DNA from: Pipra filicauda | Lineage: Eukaryota; Chordata; Aves; Passeriformes; Pipridae | DNA: 64,000 nt | Assembly: GCF_003945595.2 (NCBI RefSeq) | Contig: NW_024104507.1 | Span: 496,001-560,000, forward strand | Direction: 5' to 3' | Shown here: in pieces, positions 1 to 14,400 of the stretch | How the letters are laid out: every line of letters begins with the position of its first letter | How positions within the stretch are numbered: the first letter of the stretch is position 1 | The notes under the pieces: model-generated | Told to the model about the DNA's origin: nothing | Database searches by the model: none | What the model saw: only the letters and a program-made list of their open reading frames with translations | Made by a program: the position numbers and the translations under genes

Positions 1-3000
1 AGCAGGAGCACTCCTTGCCAGAGAGTAAAGTAAGTTAAAGCTTACCTTCAGCTGCCAAGGAAAGCTGTTAAATTAGCCTTGTTGGTTCTAAACTGCAGTA
101 GCTGAGGAGCATTTTTCTGAGCCATTCTCCTGACTCAGCTGAAGGTAGCAGCGTGCTGGTGAGAAGGTTGGAGCTTTTTAGATCAGGGTGGAATGGAACC
201 TTCATCTCAACCACTACAGGCCAGTGGAAGACAAACACTTCCTTCAGATCTGTCTCACCTGCAAATAATAGCCTCTCTGAATTTTTTTCTTCTGGAAGAC
301 TAGTGGGATTTACACTCTGTTACGTGATATGACTCATGGCATTTAACACGGCCTAAAGAAAAGAATGTGATTTATATATTCAAATAAATATCATTTATTG
401 ATTCGCAAAATTAGAAACAAACCTACCTAAACACAGAAGGGGAAAAAAAGTAATTTAGAACTTGTTTTTTGTCTAAATGTAGATTTGATAATTGCTTTTT
501 TTCCTTAGCCACTTCTGTATCCTAGATATCCTGGAAGAAAAAAAAAAAATCACCGTAGCTGCATTTTTTTCTGACCTCCCTGTAGTAAAATGGCAGTCTA
601 CCAACAACTGTCAATTTGCAAATAAAGGTGAACAAGTAGTTCTTCAGCTGTCAGGCTGCTGATTTCAGGATGCTAAGTAAGCCTTGGGGAGATGCTGGGA
701 TGCCATGCTGTCCACGAGGCAGCCTTGTTTAGAAATGGAGGAAGCACTACAGACAGCAAAAAGTCTTTCTGGGATTTACACCTACTGTTTAGGGGGCTCT
801 ATCTCCTGCATCATTCCCTAAAGGAATCATATGAAGCAGTAAACATGTAGGGTCCACCTGAGACAGAGAAATCAGCACCTCTCAAAGGACACTATAGCAT
901 GGAAGGCTGGCTTATATGCTTCTTTCTGCCTTTTTGCTGGGATTTTGGTCTCAACATCAGTTTAGCATTAATATGAATTTTCTCAATATTATTCAAGCTG
1001 TACTGCAGGTGTTGGGGTTTGGGGACCCAACGGATGTAGGCAGTACATCTATGTGAATGGTATTCACGTTTCTTGATTGACACTTTGCTGGTTCTTGCTT
1101 AGCTCAACTCTGGAGTAGCCAACTCAATCTCCTGGCAAGCCAACTAAGGCATCAGAGTGCAGCTGCTTTGAATATGTGGCTGCAGGAGGTTCACCCTGTG
1201 CTGCCCAAGGAAACCACATCCACATATCAGTAACCAAAACACGCAGCTGGAGTCCATACCCAGCCTTGGAGCTGGAGCTGATCAGTGCAAGAGTCAAATG
1301 CTTCCAAGCACACCTGATGAACGTGTGTGCACGGGAGGATCAGTGGGCCCATATGGACAGCCCTTTCTCCCAGAATTATGCTGGAAAGCTTTTCTTCATA
1401 GTACATCAATAGTGACAAACTCATGAACATTGCACTAAAAATCCCAGGGGCCCTTGTAAAATCTCTTCAGGGAATCAAATGCTGATTTTATTTATTTTTT
1501 CTTTTTTTTTTCCTTAGGATGTGTTCTTCCTTTTCTTACTTATGCAAAAAGAATAATGATCATAGCACTGGCACACACTTGCAGTAAATTACTATTGATT
1601 TTATCAAATTACTCAGCTGCATTCCAGTGCTTAAGCAGCTATGGGGGCATTTATTGCTTCCTATCAAGTATTCTGCATTGATGAGCATGGTGTGCTGGGA
1701 ATGGTGCTATTTACATTGTGGAAGAAAATCACTCTGAAAATATAGTCAGTTTGTTAATTGGTAAAATGTTTTCCTTGTTGGCAATTGGTTCATTCCTCTC
1801 TCCACATCCCAATATCACAATTTACTGACAGATTCTTTCAGCAAGGAGGGAGGCAGGAAATAGTAATGAAAAGAATAGATAGGTTGTCACTATAAAAAAG
1901 AAAATTAGTCTTTCAGAATGCTGTGGAAGATCTTCATGCATTCATCTCTAGTATATGTCTCTGAACCATCAATGTATTCTACTCCCTAGTTTATAGCCTG
2001 ATCTAAAGATATTTTTCTGTCTTTCTCTTTGTGTATTAAAAAGAACATTGTGTGTAGGGGGGAGTTCAATGTAGTACTTGGGTTGCACTTACTGCACTTA
2101 GAAGTGATTTAATTCCAATAATCTGAAATGACAAGTACTGTATGGGTTTTTTCTTGGCATTAATAGGATCAAATCAGAAGTGAGATATACACTGACAGAG
2201 AGGCAGGAATTAAGGATCATAAAAATAACATTTGAAATGGTTCTTAAACTGAAATAAAGCTCAAAAAAAAAAAGTGCAAGGAAAAAAAACCTAAGCAGTG
2301 GGAACAAAGGAAATGTACTGTTCACTAAAAGAACTAAGGGTAGGAACAGGTGAAATAAAAATGGCAGAGGGAACCAGTGCCTGCTAAATATGAAAGGCCT
2401 ATATGCTGCTAAAACTGTATCATGCTGTATAGTTTGGAAACCTAGATAATACTTTTTGCTTTCACAAAAAAGATCTGAATAAACCAGTGGAGACTGAATG
2501 AACTTAAACAACAGCAGCATTATTCCTTCATCCATACAGAGACTCTACAGAGGGCTGTAGGATGAAAGAGATGTAAAAAAACATACAGATGGATGCAGAT
2601 TAAATTTGGAATACGATCAGATCATCTTTTATGTTCGAACATTTTAATAATATCCCATGTTTTAGTTCAGATATAGCATCTGACAACAGACACGATGCTA
2701 ATCCCTTGTAATGAAAAGAAAATTATTTAGCTGTGTTGCATCCTGTTTGTTGCATCTCAGCTCTTACTAGGTCAGCAAATTCATAGTAGAGCTGCTAAAT
2801 ATACATAGTTAAAGTTCATTTAGACTCAAAAGTAGTTTTGGATCACCTTTGAAAGTGGTATTTTTTCACCTATTAGTTGTTCTAGGCCTGTTCCAACAGC
2901 AAATGTGAAAGAATTCAAACGGGCATTGATTCAGGTTCGCTGCCTGAAAATTCCCTCAGTATCTACATCTCTCTCCATTACCACAGCCAGGTCAATTTTC

Positions 3001-3522
3001 TCTCAGTGTAGAAAGAAAAATTAGTATATCAATATAGCAAATATCAGTTTGAAAACTCCCATTGCTGCATTTCAGTGCCATGCAGAATAATCGATACAGA
3101 ATTGCTCCCTCTCCAGTACCTGTATTCCTTCTGGATTTCCTCTGTAAGTCAGGAGTCCTTTTTTTACTGTGATTATGGAAAAAGATTTTCTTCAGGCTTG
3201 GGAAGAGCAAAGACATACCAGGAAGAACTTGTGTTTCTCTTCTCTAATCATGCAAAATTCTATCTCAATTACTTTTTGTTAATTTTTGGATCCTTCCTTT
3301 TTCCAGATCGTTTTTATTAAGTCCATACAGCACTCTCTGCATTTCTGTTCACTGCCTTTTTGGAGAAACTGTAAGTTGCAGGACTAAATAATGTGCAGCT
3401 CAGCACTAAATAAAAAAAGTATTAACGTACTGTTTCAGTCTAGATATTAAAATTAATTTTGTTCAGTTTATTTATTAATTCAGACCTTCAGCAGTGTGTT
3501 AGAATGGATTCATACGAAAAAG

Positions 3523-3645
3523 AGCAAAATAAAACAAACCAAACCAAAACACAAACCAACCACAAAACTCAAACAAACAACTAAAAACCCAAACAAAAAG
3601 CCAAACCAAACAAACAAAAAAACCAAACCACCACAAAACAGGTCA
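3523..3645. repeat. A/C-rich low-complexity tract (CAAA/CCAAA units)
   Basis: About 120 bp of only A and C with rare exceptions, built of irregular AAACC and CAAA units. Confidence 0.9.
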
Positions 3646-5458
3646 TAAACAGAAAAAAATCATATTAACTAGCAGTGAAGTGGAACTAGTCTGAGCAATT
3701 TCCCTTTGAGATGGTCTTCTGTTCAAGTAGTACAGTATGTTTCTAACTATGAAAATGTGACTATTTCAAGCACTTAAATCCTCCTGGTATTAGTCACATC
3801 ACAAACCGGTTGGTCACATGTAACTCTCAAAACTGCAATAGGAGTTACACTCATAAGTCCCCCTGTATCAGTTAATGTGATACAGAGTGTATGCAGAAAT
3901 CAAACAGCATGAAAGCAACAACAGCTTTTCTCAGAATTATTGAGGTTGATTGTTAATCTTTCCTCCTAAAAAAGAAAAAAAAATTAGAAAAGTATTTGCT
4001 GCAATCCAGCCAAAATAACACTTTAAATTTGACAAAATAGGATTTATATGGCACTGTTGGATGTAAGAACCCCAGAGAAAGCATTACAGAATTATTCAGG
4101 TCGTGTGTATTTTGATGTTCTATATTTGGTTCTTTTATCTGACATCCAGTTTGCCCAATGCCACAAAGTTGGTGTCTGCTGTTAAATAAGGGATGCAAAT
4201 ACTCAAGAGAGGTACCTCTATCTGGCCTTGTCACCTCTGAGTTAAATCCCACAGTGTAGGTGATTCAGGTTTTCTGAGAATAAAATGAGAAATACAGTGG
4301 TTATTTGGCATTTTTATATTTTTTCATATCTATACATATTTTCACGTGCCTATCTCAGCATCCTGATCTGCGGGGGTTTTCTTTGTTAGTTCTCAAGCTA
4401 AAGGCCTCATTTTCATACCTTGTAACCTCAAAATTCTCATCAAATTCTGTGAAACGAGAAGGCAGGCACTTGGCCTTGACAATCAGGCCTTGGTTCAGAC
4501 TCTCGGATACAGAAATTAAACATTAACGCACAAAAATTACTCAGATTTGGAGCAAGGCGCTTTTCCAATACTCAGTGGAAAAAGGTGAAAGTTTATTCAA
4601 GTTCTCAGAATATTTATACATTGGAACCTATTCCTGAATGTTCTGAGGATTAGCCTGCAGTTTTGGCACTTCTCCAGCTTTTTGTGTACCCTTTCCCTAG
4701 TTGCAATTAACCCTTTATTTCTTCATGTTGTCTTTCATCCCTACGCCACCAATCCTTATTTGGCTTTCTTTTGTGCCTCTGTGTAATCTGTCTTCTCATA
4801 GTAAAGTGGAAAGGTGTTGAAAATTACACGGGAAATTCTATTTTCCTGACACAATTGCCTGGATGTCATCTTGAATATGTCAGTGATTGGAGGCCAGAAT
4901 GTCAAAGGTGTAAATGAGATGACAGGCATAAATATCCCAAGAGCTTTAGAAGGTAAGTCCTGGAAATGATGCTTATAGTAATGTTGGGCGTTTAACTCCA
5001 ACGTGATATTGTAAAAGATGCTGCTTAAAGTTTAATAAAGTTACATTGTTGGGAAAATAGGCTAATGTCAAAAGAAATATTTTGGGATATGAAGAAAATC
5101 CATACATATTTTCCATCTCGGCTATAGCAATGTTTCTAGGCTGTCAAACACTTTCTACTTCAAAAAGATACAGCCAGATAATCCAGAATCTAGAAGTAAG
5201 TTAGTTAATTTAGTTAGTTAGTTGACAATATAAACTGTTGATGAAACATTGGTTTGCTTTAATAGAGAAAAAAACTTACAGAAGATGGGAGATTTTTCTG
5301 TAGGAGGCTACAGGAGCTCTATGAGAACACTGCTTTTCATGTCCATTACAAGAGCTGAATTTCAGCAGCAACAAGGGATTTTGTGTTAGTAAGAAAGATT
5401 TTTGATTTCTGATTATTAGGGCTGGAATAAGAGTCTGGAATCTGCATCATTGGTCTTA

Positions 5459-5622
5459 AACAAAAAAAAAAAAAAAAGAAGCCAAAAAACCAAACAAAAC
5501 AAAACCAAACAAAAAACCAAAACAATCAAAACAAACAAACAAAAACCAAAACCAAACAAAAAATTATCAAAAAACCAACCAACCAACAAAAAAAAAAGAA
5601 ACTAAAAAAACCAACTAACAGT
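5459..5622. repeat. A/C-rich low-complexity tract
   Basis: Poly-A followed by irregular AAACAAAACC, CAAACAAAC and AACCAACCAACC units over about 160 bp. Confidence 0.9.
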
Positions 5623-6260
5623 TTAAACAGTATCTCCTAGTAAGGACACTCACAGCTCTCTGAACATTAGAGGCCTGACTTGGAGGACATTTCAAGGCCT
5701 ATTTCACATTCACTTATGTAAATGTCTCTCCATTGCTTCCATAAACTCTTAGGCACTAATAGGCCTTTGTTTGCTTAATGGTTGGCCCAAACATTAATCT
5801 TTATATTAGCAATGTTAATTCCCTCATGAGAAGCGTTGCTGAATAGGAAATTCAAACTTCACCACTGGCAATGATGTCACTTGATTATTCCTTGCCACAG
5901 GTTCTGAGGTGCCTGTTCTGAGCCGCTACTTTTCACAGCTCTTCAGTGGTTGCTCCAGCTCTTTTTCTAAGTTCATCAGTCATAGTCATGCATGCACTGA
6001 AGTCAAAAGAGTCATCTAACTCATTGGGCAAGACAGATCCTGACACTGCACGGTTACAGCACTCACAGATTTTGTGTCGGTGGAAGGTGACTGTGCCTGT
6101 TTATTATTCACATTAGATGGGTTATGACCTTTAAGCCAGCAGGAGAAATATCTTGTGCTGCTGAACTCTGTAAGGGGCTCGTTACTGAGCTCGGTGAGAG
6201 GAGTGACAGAACAAACCCAAAAAATCAAGATGAAAGGTTAAGTGTTCAAAGTGCCCAGGT

Positions 6261-6330
6261 GAACAACGGAGACCATCTATGTGTTTAGGGAACATGAACA
6301 ATGGAGACCATCTATGTGTTTAGGGAACTT
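6261..6330. repeat. 35-bp direct tandem duplication
   Basis: Two adjacent copies of 35 bp (6,261-6,295 and 6,296-6,330), each containing GGAGACCATCTATGTGTTTA. They differ at only two positions (C/T in the sixth base region and A/T near the end). It is unique sequence, not a known repeat family as far as I can tell, and the near-identity suggests a recent event. Confidence 0.95.
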
Positions 6331-6880
6331 AAATAAGATGCTTGGCACCCCAAAATGCTAAGGTTTCTCAGATTTTATTGGAGCGTGTGAAAATTATGGG
6401 TTCTCAGAGTTATTTCTAAAAAATAAACTTTAATTTAGGTCCCTTTATATGTGGTTATATTAGATTCTTTTACATATGAAGTGCATAAAACTACTTTTAA
6501 CCACCTGACTATAAATATTTTAATAAAAATATAATTAAAAATCAGTCTACTTGTACACTTTCTGCAGAAGGGATCTATTTTTTATAGCTAGACTGTAAGA
6601 AGTTAGGAACTTTAATTTTGTGCAGTCTTCCCCTTTCAGTAGTGATCTGATAATGAACTTTTGTCTTTATGAGGAGAATAGAATTTAATATTTTTTTAAT
6701 ATATCCATCATCAATATATAAATTAATTCTATTAAATTTGTGTTGTGTTCTTAGTAAAGAACAATACATCAAGCCTATCTTTGATATGCTGATAATTATT
6801 TCATTAAGAGGACATTTGTGTATTCAGCATCAAACTAGTATTTCTCCCTTTCTATTTTCCATTTTGTTCCATTCCATACC

Positions 6881-6900
6881 TAAAAAAAAAAAAAAAAAAA
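6881..6900. repeat. Poly-A run
   Basis: Roughly 18 A in a row. No LINE or gene copy is recognisable just upstream, so it is probably simple sequence. Similar runs lie at about 10,650 and 39,696. Confidence 0.85.
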
Positions 6901-9781
6901 TCCAGAAAAATATAACCTGTGAATAGAACTGTCAAAGTGTAAATTTACTTCTGTTTAAAAGCTGTGGTATTGATTTTATTATGTGTGTGAATCCAGATGG
7001 CTTTGGTTCTTTCCCTGCACAAGAATATGTTATTGGGCTGAGCTTGTTAGGTGACTGTCTGTAGTTAAAGGAAAAAAAGCTTTTTCCTGGAAAATGTCAG
7101 TGTTAGCAAAGTGCTCTGCAATGATTCTACCTAAATGGAAATGATTCATTATATCAAAATGGCACAAGACACTTTCTAAGTGATTCAATGTAAATGTCTG
7201 GTGCATTTTCTCAGCTTATGCATTGTGACGGTTGTAATTTAGGACCCCACAACTGGGGTTTTAGATAGAAAAAAGGGATTGCTTTAAACGTGTCATAAAA
7301 GATACAGTCTCACTAAAAAACCTGGCCTATAGTACACAGTGGGATGTCATGCTCCCCACCTGGAAATGGAGCAGAGTCTACAAAGGGTATTTTTTTCTAC
7401 AGACACCTCCAATGTCAAATTTTCTCTAATTGCAGAGCGAAATCACCTTTTATAATGTAAGGAGTAGGGGAAAGTTCAGAACTCACCTATTAAAATAGAA
7501 AAGCTTATGAAAATGAGAGAAAACTGTCACGCACCATGGGCTGGGGTACCTTTGTGAAAGTTCCTGAAAACAGGAAATATCTCTCAGCTGCCCTGTCTCT
7601 GAACTCACATTTTGCTCCTGGTGGAGATGCTGTGTGTGGTGCTGCTTTCTTTGATGCTTCTGCCACTCCTCCCACCGAGGCCACTCAGACTGGGGCACAT
7701 CACTTCCTACCTACACAATATGTGGTGATAAGAGATTAATTAAATATTTTTACAAATGTCTTTGCTAAAAAACGCACATAGGAAGAATCATATCAAAGAA
7801 ATCCTAAGAGGAGAGGGGATGGAATTTGGAACTGGATATCAATATTCCTCAACACCTATTATTCCTGAATCCCAGAAACATAATAAATAGTCCACAATAG
7901 CCACATGTTGTCGGAGCAGCAAATTGCTACTTTGACTGTAGGCTTCAGACATGGAGTAAAGGGATTATTTGTTACTGTCTTGGTCATCTGTGACTTAAAA
8001 ATAAATGCAAATCTCTTTTCTCTACTTACCAGCGTATGATAGGTCTAGGTAAAATCCCATGGTGATTCCAGTATATTTAAGAAAGGATTTGGATTTCCTT
8101 GATTTTGATTTTCAGGATCGTAATGACTGTTGACATTTTTCACAACACCTCTTGGTGCTGAGTTGTACCTTTAGATATTTAACAGATTTGTGCAAATGGC
8201 TGCAAACTCCAGCACCCACTGAAAATGTAAATGTGGTGTCAAGGCCAATTCAGAGTCCCAGGCAAGTACATTAAGAGTGAGACTCCAGCCAGGATGGTAG
8301 ATGGGGAGGAAAGTTGTTGGCCACTGACAAAAGCACTGTTCCAGCAGCTCCATGGGGCTGCTCCAGCAGTGCACAGTTGGTCTCCACTGTCTCACGTTCT
8401 CCACACTGAGCATAAGCTTTTGAGCACAAGCTGAGCTGCTTCAGCCTGTTCTGCCGCAGCCCGTGCCAAGTACCTGTGCACATTCCCAGCCAGCATTCCC
8501 CTCTCCACCAAACACAAACCTGCTCTTTGTCAGACAGTCCCTCTGTGGCCTATCCAACATGTGCTGCAAGGGTAATGTTTTGTAAGTGAGGAGGAGAGCA
8601 AAAAACAGAGGGAAGCAAATGTCAACCAGCAAATAGAAGTGGAAACACCTGTTTGGCAGTGAGGAACAGCTGTACATGTGCAGCTGCTGCTCTCTCTCTC
8701 CACAAGCACCACGTGCTTGTTGCTTTACTTAAGGTTGACCAGGTTCTCTGTTGATCTGGAGGATTTAGTTGATGCTATTTAGAAAAGGAGACTTCTTTAC
8801 CCTGTGGATTTACTCAGCTTTAATAAGAACTCCTGGGGCAAATAGCAGACCTATAAAAGTTGTATCTATTTTTTAATTTTATTTCCGCTAGAGAAGAGTT
8901 TTGAATGAAAGTTTTCTTACCACTGATCCTTCAAATAAACCGTGGGTGAATTTTAGAGAATGATATGAGCACTAGATTTTATTTGGGTTTCATTGAGGAT
9001 CTACATGAAGTGATTGTGTTTGTTGGAATCTATATATGATCTTTGTTTTTGGAGTTTGTCTTCTTTAGTTTTTTTTATTAGGAATTTTTTCTCTTAGAAA
9101 ATGCGGTTCCATTGTAACCTAAATGCATTCTAAGTTATTTACATAATCACTTTTATTATGATAGTTTATTCACAATTAATAATACATCTTTCCTGCATGC
9201 CAGAAAAGTCCCATTCCTCAATCATATGTAGGCACTTAATTCCTGCTGGAGAGCATCCAGCTCACAGTATAATTATGAGCAATAGCTAAGAACCATCAAA
9301 CTCTATTGCATTGAACCATGAAGGATAAAAAGTATGAGAACACAGGTTTTGTAGAGATATGGAAGCTGGAAATAATTGGCCTGCAAGCTGAGTGTAGATG
9401 CTGAGACATGTCTTAAACTGGGCAGAGTAGCCCAATCAAAAAAAGAATTAACTATTGTTGAACTCCAGGCCACCACTGCTAATTGTAATAACCAAAATCA
9501 GCCTGTCTCTGCATTTCTTTTTCTTTCTTTCTTGAAGTGTAGATGTGTTGTATGCCAGTAATAAGTGATTAGCTTAAAGATAAGTAACTTGTGAAAATTC
9601 AGACAGCTGAAAATCTATAGGCATCACTTAATTTTGCCCTGACATACAAAAATATAATTAGAAGTTGGGAACATATGGGATAAAAACACTAGGGCATTCA
9701 GTTTGTGCGAAATTCAGCACAGATACATTCTTCTCCTGAAAAGGTAAAAAAATAAATGTGGGAGGCATTTCCTCCTCTCCT

Positions 9782-9806
9782 GCCCCCCCCCCCCCAAAAA
9801 AAAAAG
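9782..9806. repeat. Poly-C followed by poly-A
   Basis: About 14 C followed directly by about 11 A; simple sequence prone to length variation. Confidence 0.9.
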
Positions 9807-11109
9807 GTCTATTACAATGGTAAAGAACAGAGTGATCTTTTGTAAAATATATTATTGGCAGCGATTTCTTCCCTTTCTCTCTGCCAAGTCTTATGACAGT
9901 GTACATAAAACCAACCGTAAAAAAAAAATCTTATAATTAGAGTACTCATCATCTTGTGTTAAAAATTGGTACAAAAAAATAAATCCCTTTAGTGGATAGC
10001 ACTTAACTCCAGTTGACAGTAGGCTCAATCCTACATGTTTTACTCATAGCTTTAATGTTGGTGACATCAATGACTTTTGTACAAGGCCAGCGGTGTTTGC
10101 TCCAAGGGAATAGACATAAAAAACCCCTACCTTTAGGGAAAATTACAGTATAATCCAAGTAAAATCTCTGAGCTTCCTGTTAAAGAAAGGCATTGTCTTT
10201 CCTGTGAAGGAATCATGCTCAAAGGCCCTTTTATATCTGTATGCTTTAGGTATGCTGAAACACACTGAAATGTAGCCTCCTGTCCTCATTTTACACAGCA
10301 TTTGGAAAGCACTCCTGTATCAGCATTCCTCCAGCATGCACACCTCCAGTGAAGTGTAGTGTTTGGCACAGCATCCTCTTCTCTGCATCATGCTGCAGTG
10401 ATACGTCACAAGAAAATGTCCCTTTCTGACACCCTGCAACTCTACTAATTGGGGCCATGGTGTGCTTTCCTGATTGTGGTCACTGACAAGAAAAACCTAA
10501 ACTGCCCCATGGTCCCTCCTGGAAAATAACCAGAGAAAGGGAGAAAAGGAAAAGAATCCAAATGGTCTTGCTCTGTCACACTGACACAACTTTGGAGTAG
10601 CTCTGTTCATAGAATCCTTTTGCTGACCACAGTTTATCACTGGGAAAAGAAAAAAAAAAAAAAGACCTGCTTGTAGAAATATATGCCTTTGCCTGAGGAA
10701 TGTTAACATTTTGAATGGACACCTCAGGAGGGCTCCTGAAGTTCAAAATCTGTAGTTTGCTCTGCTTTACCACACACCTGCAGCTCCTTGTTCTTCCCAG
10801 TGTGAGTTGCTCCTTCAGGCAGCCCCTGGAATGGTCCTCAGCTGCCTTCCAGCTGCCTGTTTGCCACCCAGCCTTGTGTGGAATGCTACCTGGCTTAAAA
10901 TGCTTTGCAGGTAGAATTAAAACCCTCTTTCCTTTTTTGGCCTCACTCTGAAAGTCAACAGAGGGATCTGCTCTCAGCCTTGTATCTTCGAGCATCAGCA
11001 TCAAACTTTGCAACATCATGTGTTTTGAGAACACCTTTTTATTCACTTCTGTTCTTGATTGTCTCTATTCTATCGAGGCTCACCTTAAAAATACTGTTCA
11101 TTCAGTAGC

Positions 11110-11490
11110 ATATTTTCAGTGCCATTTCTTTGCCATTTGTTTACCATTTCAATAAAAGCAGGAGAAACGACCACGACAATTAACAGCATGTATTGTTCTC
11201 TAGGACAATCCTTGTAATTAGTATGCTAATTTCCCACAAATATGACCAAAGCTATATTAGCAATCAGTATTACCATATGCTTCTGGAAAGAAAACAATCA
11301 TCAAATTGTTTAACAGTCTCCTGGGAAAGGAGAACAGAAGATCTGATTTTGGACAATATCATGTCTTGAGAAAATTACACCATGTCCCTGTCATATTTTT
11401 ATCTATTATGATGCTGTCTGCTGATGCATTTCCAATTGAAGAGTGTTATAATTTATCATGCAAGTAGAAGTTATAATTATGAATTATGGC
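11110..11490. promoter_or_regulatory. Candidate noncoding regulatory element
   Basis: Repeat-free AT-rich block with TGTAATTAGTATGCTAATTT (homeodomain core plus octamer-like site), GCTATATTAGCAATC and TTATAATTATGAATTATGG. The appearance is that of a conserved noncoding element. Conservation was not tested, so this is a low-confidence call. Confidence 0.25.
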
Positions 11491-14400
11491 TAGTTAAGTA
11501 TCAGTAAGCAGCACATCAGAATCTGCTGGAAGTGGACAGAAAGCTAACCTCTAACTAAAGGTGGGGTGAGTCCTGTCAGACCTACTTGTGTGTTATTATA
11601 AACCCTCAGCATAAGGTGCGGGGGTTTTCTCTCTTTTTGGCAAGGAAATTTGGACAGTAATTATCGAATAAGATTTTTAAAAACCATCATTGCACTATAT
11701 TCTCTCTCTACTTCTCTATACTGCAATACAGCCCAAATTTGTTTGCCATATCTGCTCGTTAAAAAAAGTCCAGGAAATATCATTGGGGTTGGCATAAACA
11801 TCCTTCTGGGTTTCTGTAGCCTGGATAATCTTAGATATTTTCTGCTGATTCAGGTTCTTGTGATGATTATTTCATCTTTTCTCACCCTGGAAACACACAC
11901 ATTTGTCATCTAAACTACAGAGTGCAAAGGCAAGCAAGGCAGTTATGCCATATGCTGAGGAATCCATGAGAAAGGAGTCTGGAAAACTGTAGCTTTGTTT
12001 GAAAGGAGGAGGCCCTTTCTAGGCACTTGGTCCCTTCCAAGTCCAAGTAATTCTCATCAAACGGGGTGGGATGGGAAATGTTAGCCTGTTTCATGTGTAC
12101 TTATTTTCCAGATTTTAGAAGGATTCTCTGCAGTTTTAAGTCTTTTCAGTTTCTCTGCTTTTTTTATTTAGAGCAAGTTACTCTCTCAGTGGCATTAACA
12201 TTCTGGCTAAGGAAGCCTAGAGGAGCAAGTTAGGCAGAATCTAAATATACAGAATACCCTTTGGCTGTGTCAGCAACTCTAGCTCTTTGTTTCTTATAGG
12301 TATATGAGACTTTCTTTCAGAGACTAACCAAAGAAAAGGCTGAAAATCTACCTTGAGAGAACATAAACTTCGAGAAAAGGCTCATAAAACCAGTCTGCAA
12401 TCATGTTCTCTTTTCCTTGCGTGGCTACTCAAGCAGAATATTTTCTAGCCTTTTGTTCCTGTGAAACTGCACTGTGTATGCTGAAAGCCTGGAGATTGCC
12501 TCTGGATTGGGGTGGGAGTACTCTTTCATATGATTTGATTTTTTTGTAAGAGGAATTTGAAAGGAAAAAAGAATGTACTGCAGGCCCCCAAGAGTCAAAA
12601 ATCGAAAAATGCCCTATTAAAGCCGCATGAACATTTGTGTGAAAAATATACCTCCACTACAGTAGGATAGAAAAGGTTTATTAATTCTGGTTTATTTTGT
12701 GGGATCGTTCACTTTGAATCTTAATTTTCCCAAAAGTTCTGCAAAATCAGGTTGCTGTATTTTCCTAATGAAGCAGTTTGACATTTCACATGAAGCCCAT
12801 GGTGTTTAGTAGGTTAGCGTCTTCAGTATTAACAGTAAAATGCTAAAAATCTAATGAACATAGTTGCCTCCCAAGCAATGGTTATAGTTTTTAAATAATT
12901 TATCTAATCTGATCTTTTTTTCCTGAAAATTTTATTTATTCAGCTCAGATGCACGTCTTTCTAAAAAATCCAAGAGTTTTGTCCATAGACTGTAGGAAAC
13001 GGATACAAAGGCAATGTTATTGGTATTATTAGCAATTTGTTTCCTGATTTAAAAAGCCAGTTTTGACAAAATTTTCTTGCATTAAAACAGTCCAAATATT
13101 ATAGATAAACATGAATTGTACACTGGTATTGATGAAGTTCTGTCATGGGCCAGAGCTATTTCTGAACAGCAACTGAAGAAGCTCAGAGTTGACTCATTTA
13201 AGAGACAAGATGAAGAGGTTTTTTTTTTTTCAATTGAGTGACACAGTACTGTGTGTAATTATGGACTTCTCTTTTTTTTTTTCATATTTGAGGAGTTTTT
13301 GACACTTGTATTTTTAGCCTATGACATTTCCCTGAGATCCACTTCTCTGATACCATACTGACTTGAAGTCATTGTGGATCAGCTGAGGTGACAATGTGGA
13401 GTCTGTGCTGAGAGGAGTCATCCCACCAACTTTGCTAAACTGGGAAAATGGTCTATACAAACTTGCACTGTGGCTATTTTACCACCTGTGGATTTAATAT
13501 TGCAAAAAAGCAGTTTGCTGCATTGTTCATAAGTGAGGCCACTGACCATAAGGAGGAAGAGACATTTGTAGGTGTTTACTAAACTGAGTTTAATACAGGT
13601 CAAATGAACAAGCTCAAGTCCCCATTAGTAAATCTGGATTGATAACATCCATGTTTTCCCTGTGTATTTTAAAAAGATATTATATACAACAGAATTTAGA
13701 GTCAGTCTGAATCCTCCTTTATAAAATGTCAGTAGTTCAAAACTTAATGTAATTCATTTTTATGTGTATTCAAACATACCTTACAACTGTGTGAAAATTC
13801 CCTTTCATTATATGTCATTTCAAGTAAATTTCTATCTCACAGATTTATAGCATTTCTCAAACATATAACCCTAGATAAACCATGCACTGCAAAATATAAA
13901 AGGGGCTAACTTTTCCATTTATTAGAAAACAATTAATATTAAATGAAACAACAATACATTTAAAAAATAATTTAACCCCCTTTTAGAGTAATTGGAGATG
14001 AAAACACTCTGAGACACAAACTAAAACAATCTAGAATCAAACTAGAGAATTCAGTATCAAAACACAGTTTTCAAAATGAAAGGGTTAAGAATATTCAGCA
14101 AATGTAATGATTTGATTAGTTTAGCATCAGTGGGTACTTCATCGTGGATAATGACAGGGAATGGCCTTAGGTGTCTGATAGTTGTTCACATGCATTTGTT
14201 GCATTCACCATGACATTGTGAGAGAGCATAATGTGTGTATACAAATTAATGACACCATATAGTTCCAAATCACATGTTCAGGGTATTGTCTTCAGAGTAA
14301 AAGAGCATATTGTTAAAGTATTGATTTTCTAACTGCACTATAGTATTGGCACTGATTTTATTTTAATTACTGAAACAGCTAAGTTTCCATTTCCCCTCTA

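Larger units (their letters stand above)
1..11109. other. Gene desert, distal part
   Basis: Apart from the simple repeats and the 35-bp duplication listed separately, I see no gene, RNA gene or recognisable mobile element. Open frames here are short, strand-overlapping and without domain features. Confidence 0.75.

Noticed and set aside
10645..10662. Poly-A run as a processed pseudogene tail
   Set aside because: No gene-like sequence on either side and no target-site duplication seen.
12019..12056. Possible short CR1 tail (TTGGTCCCTTCCAAGTCC)
   Set aside because: Only about 20 bp resemble a CR1 end and neither the upstream body nor a terminal repeat is present.
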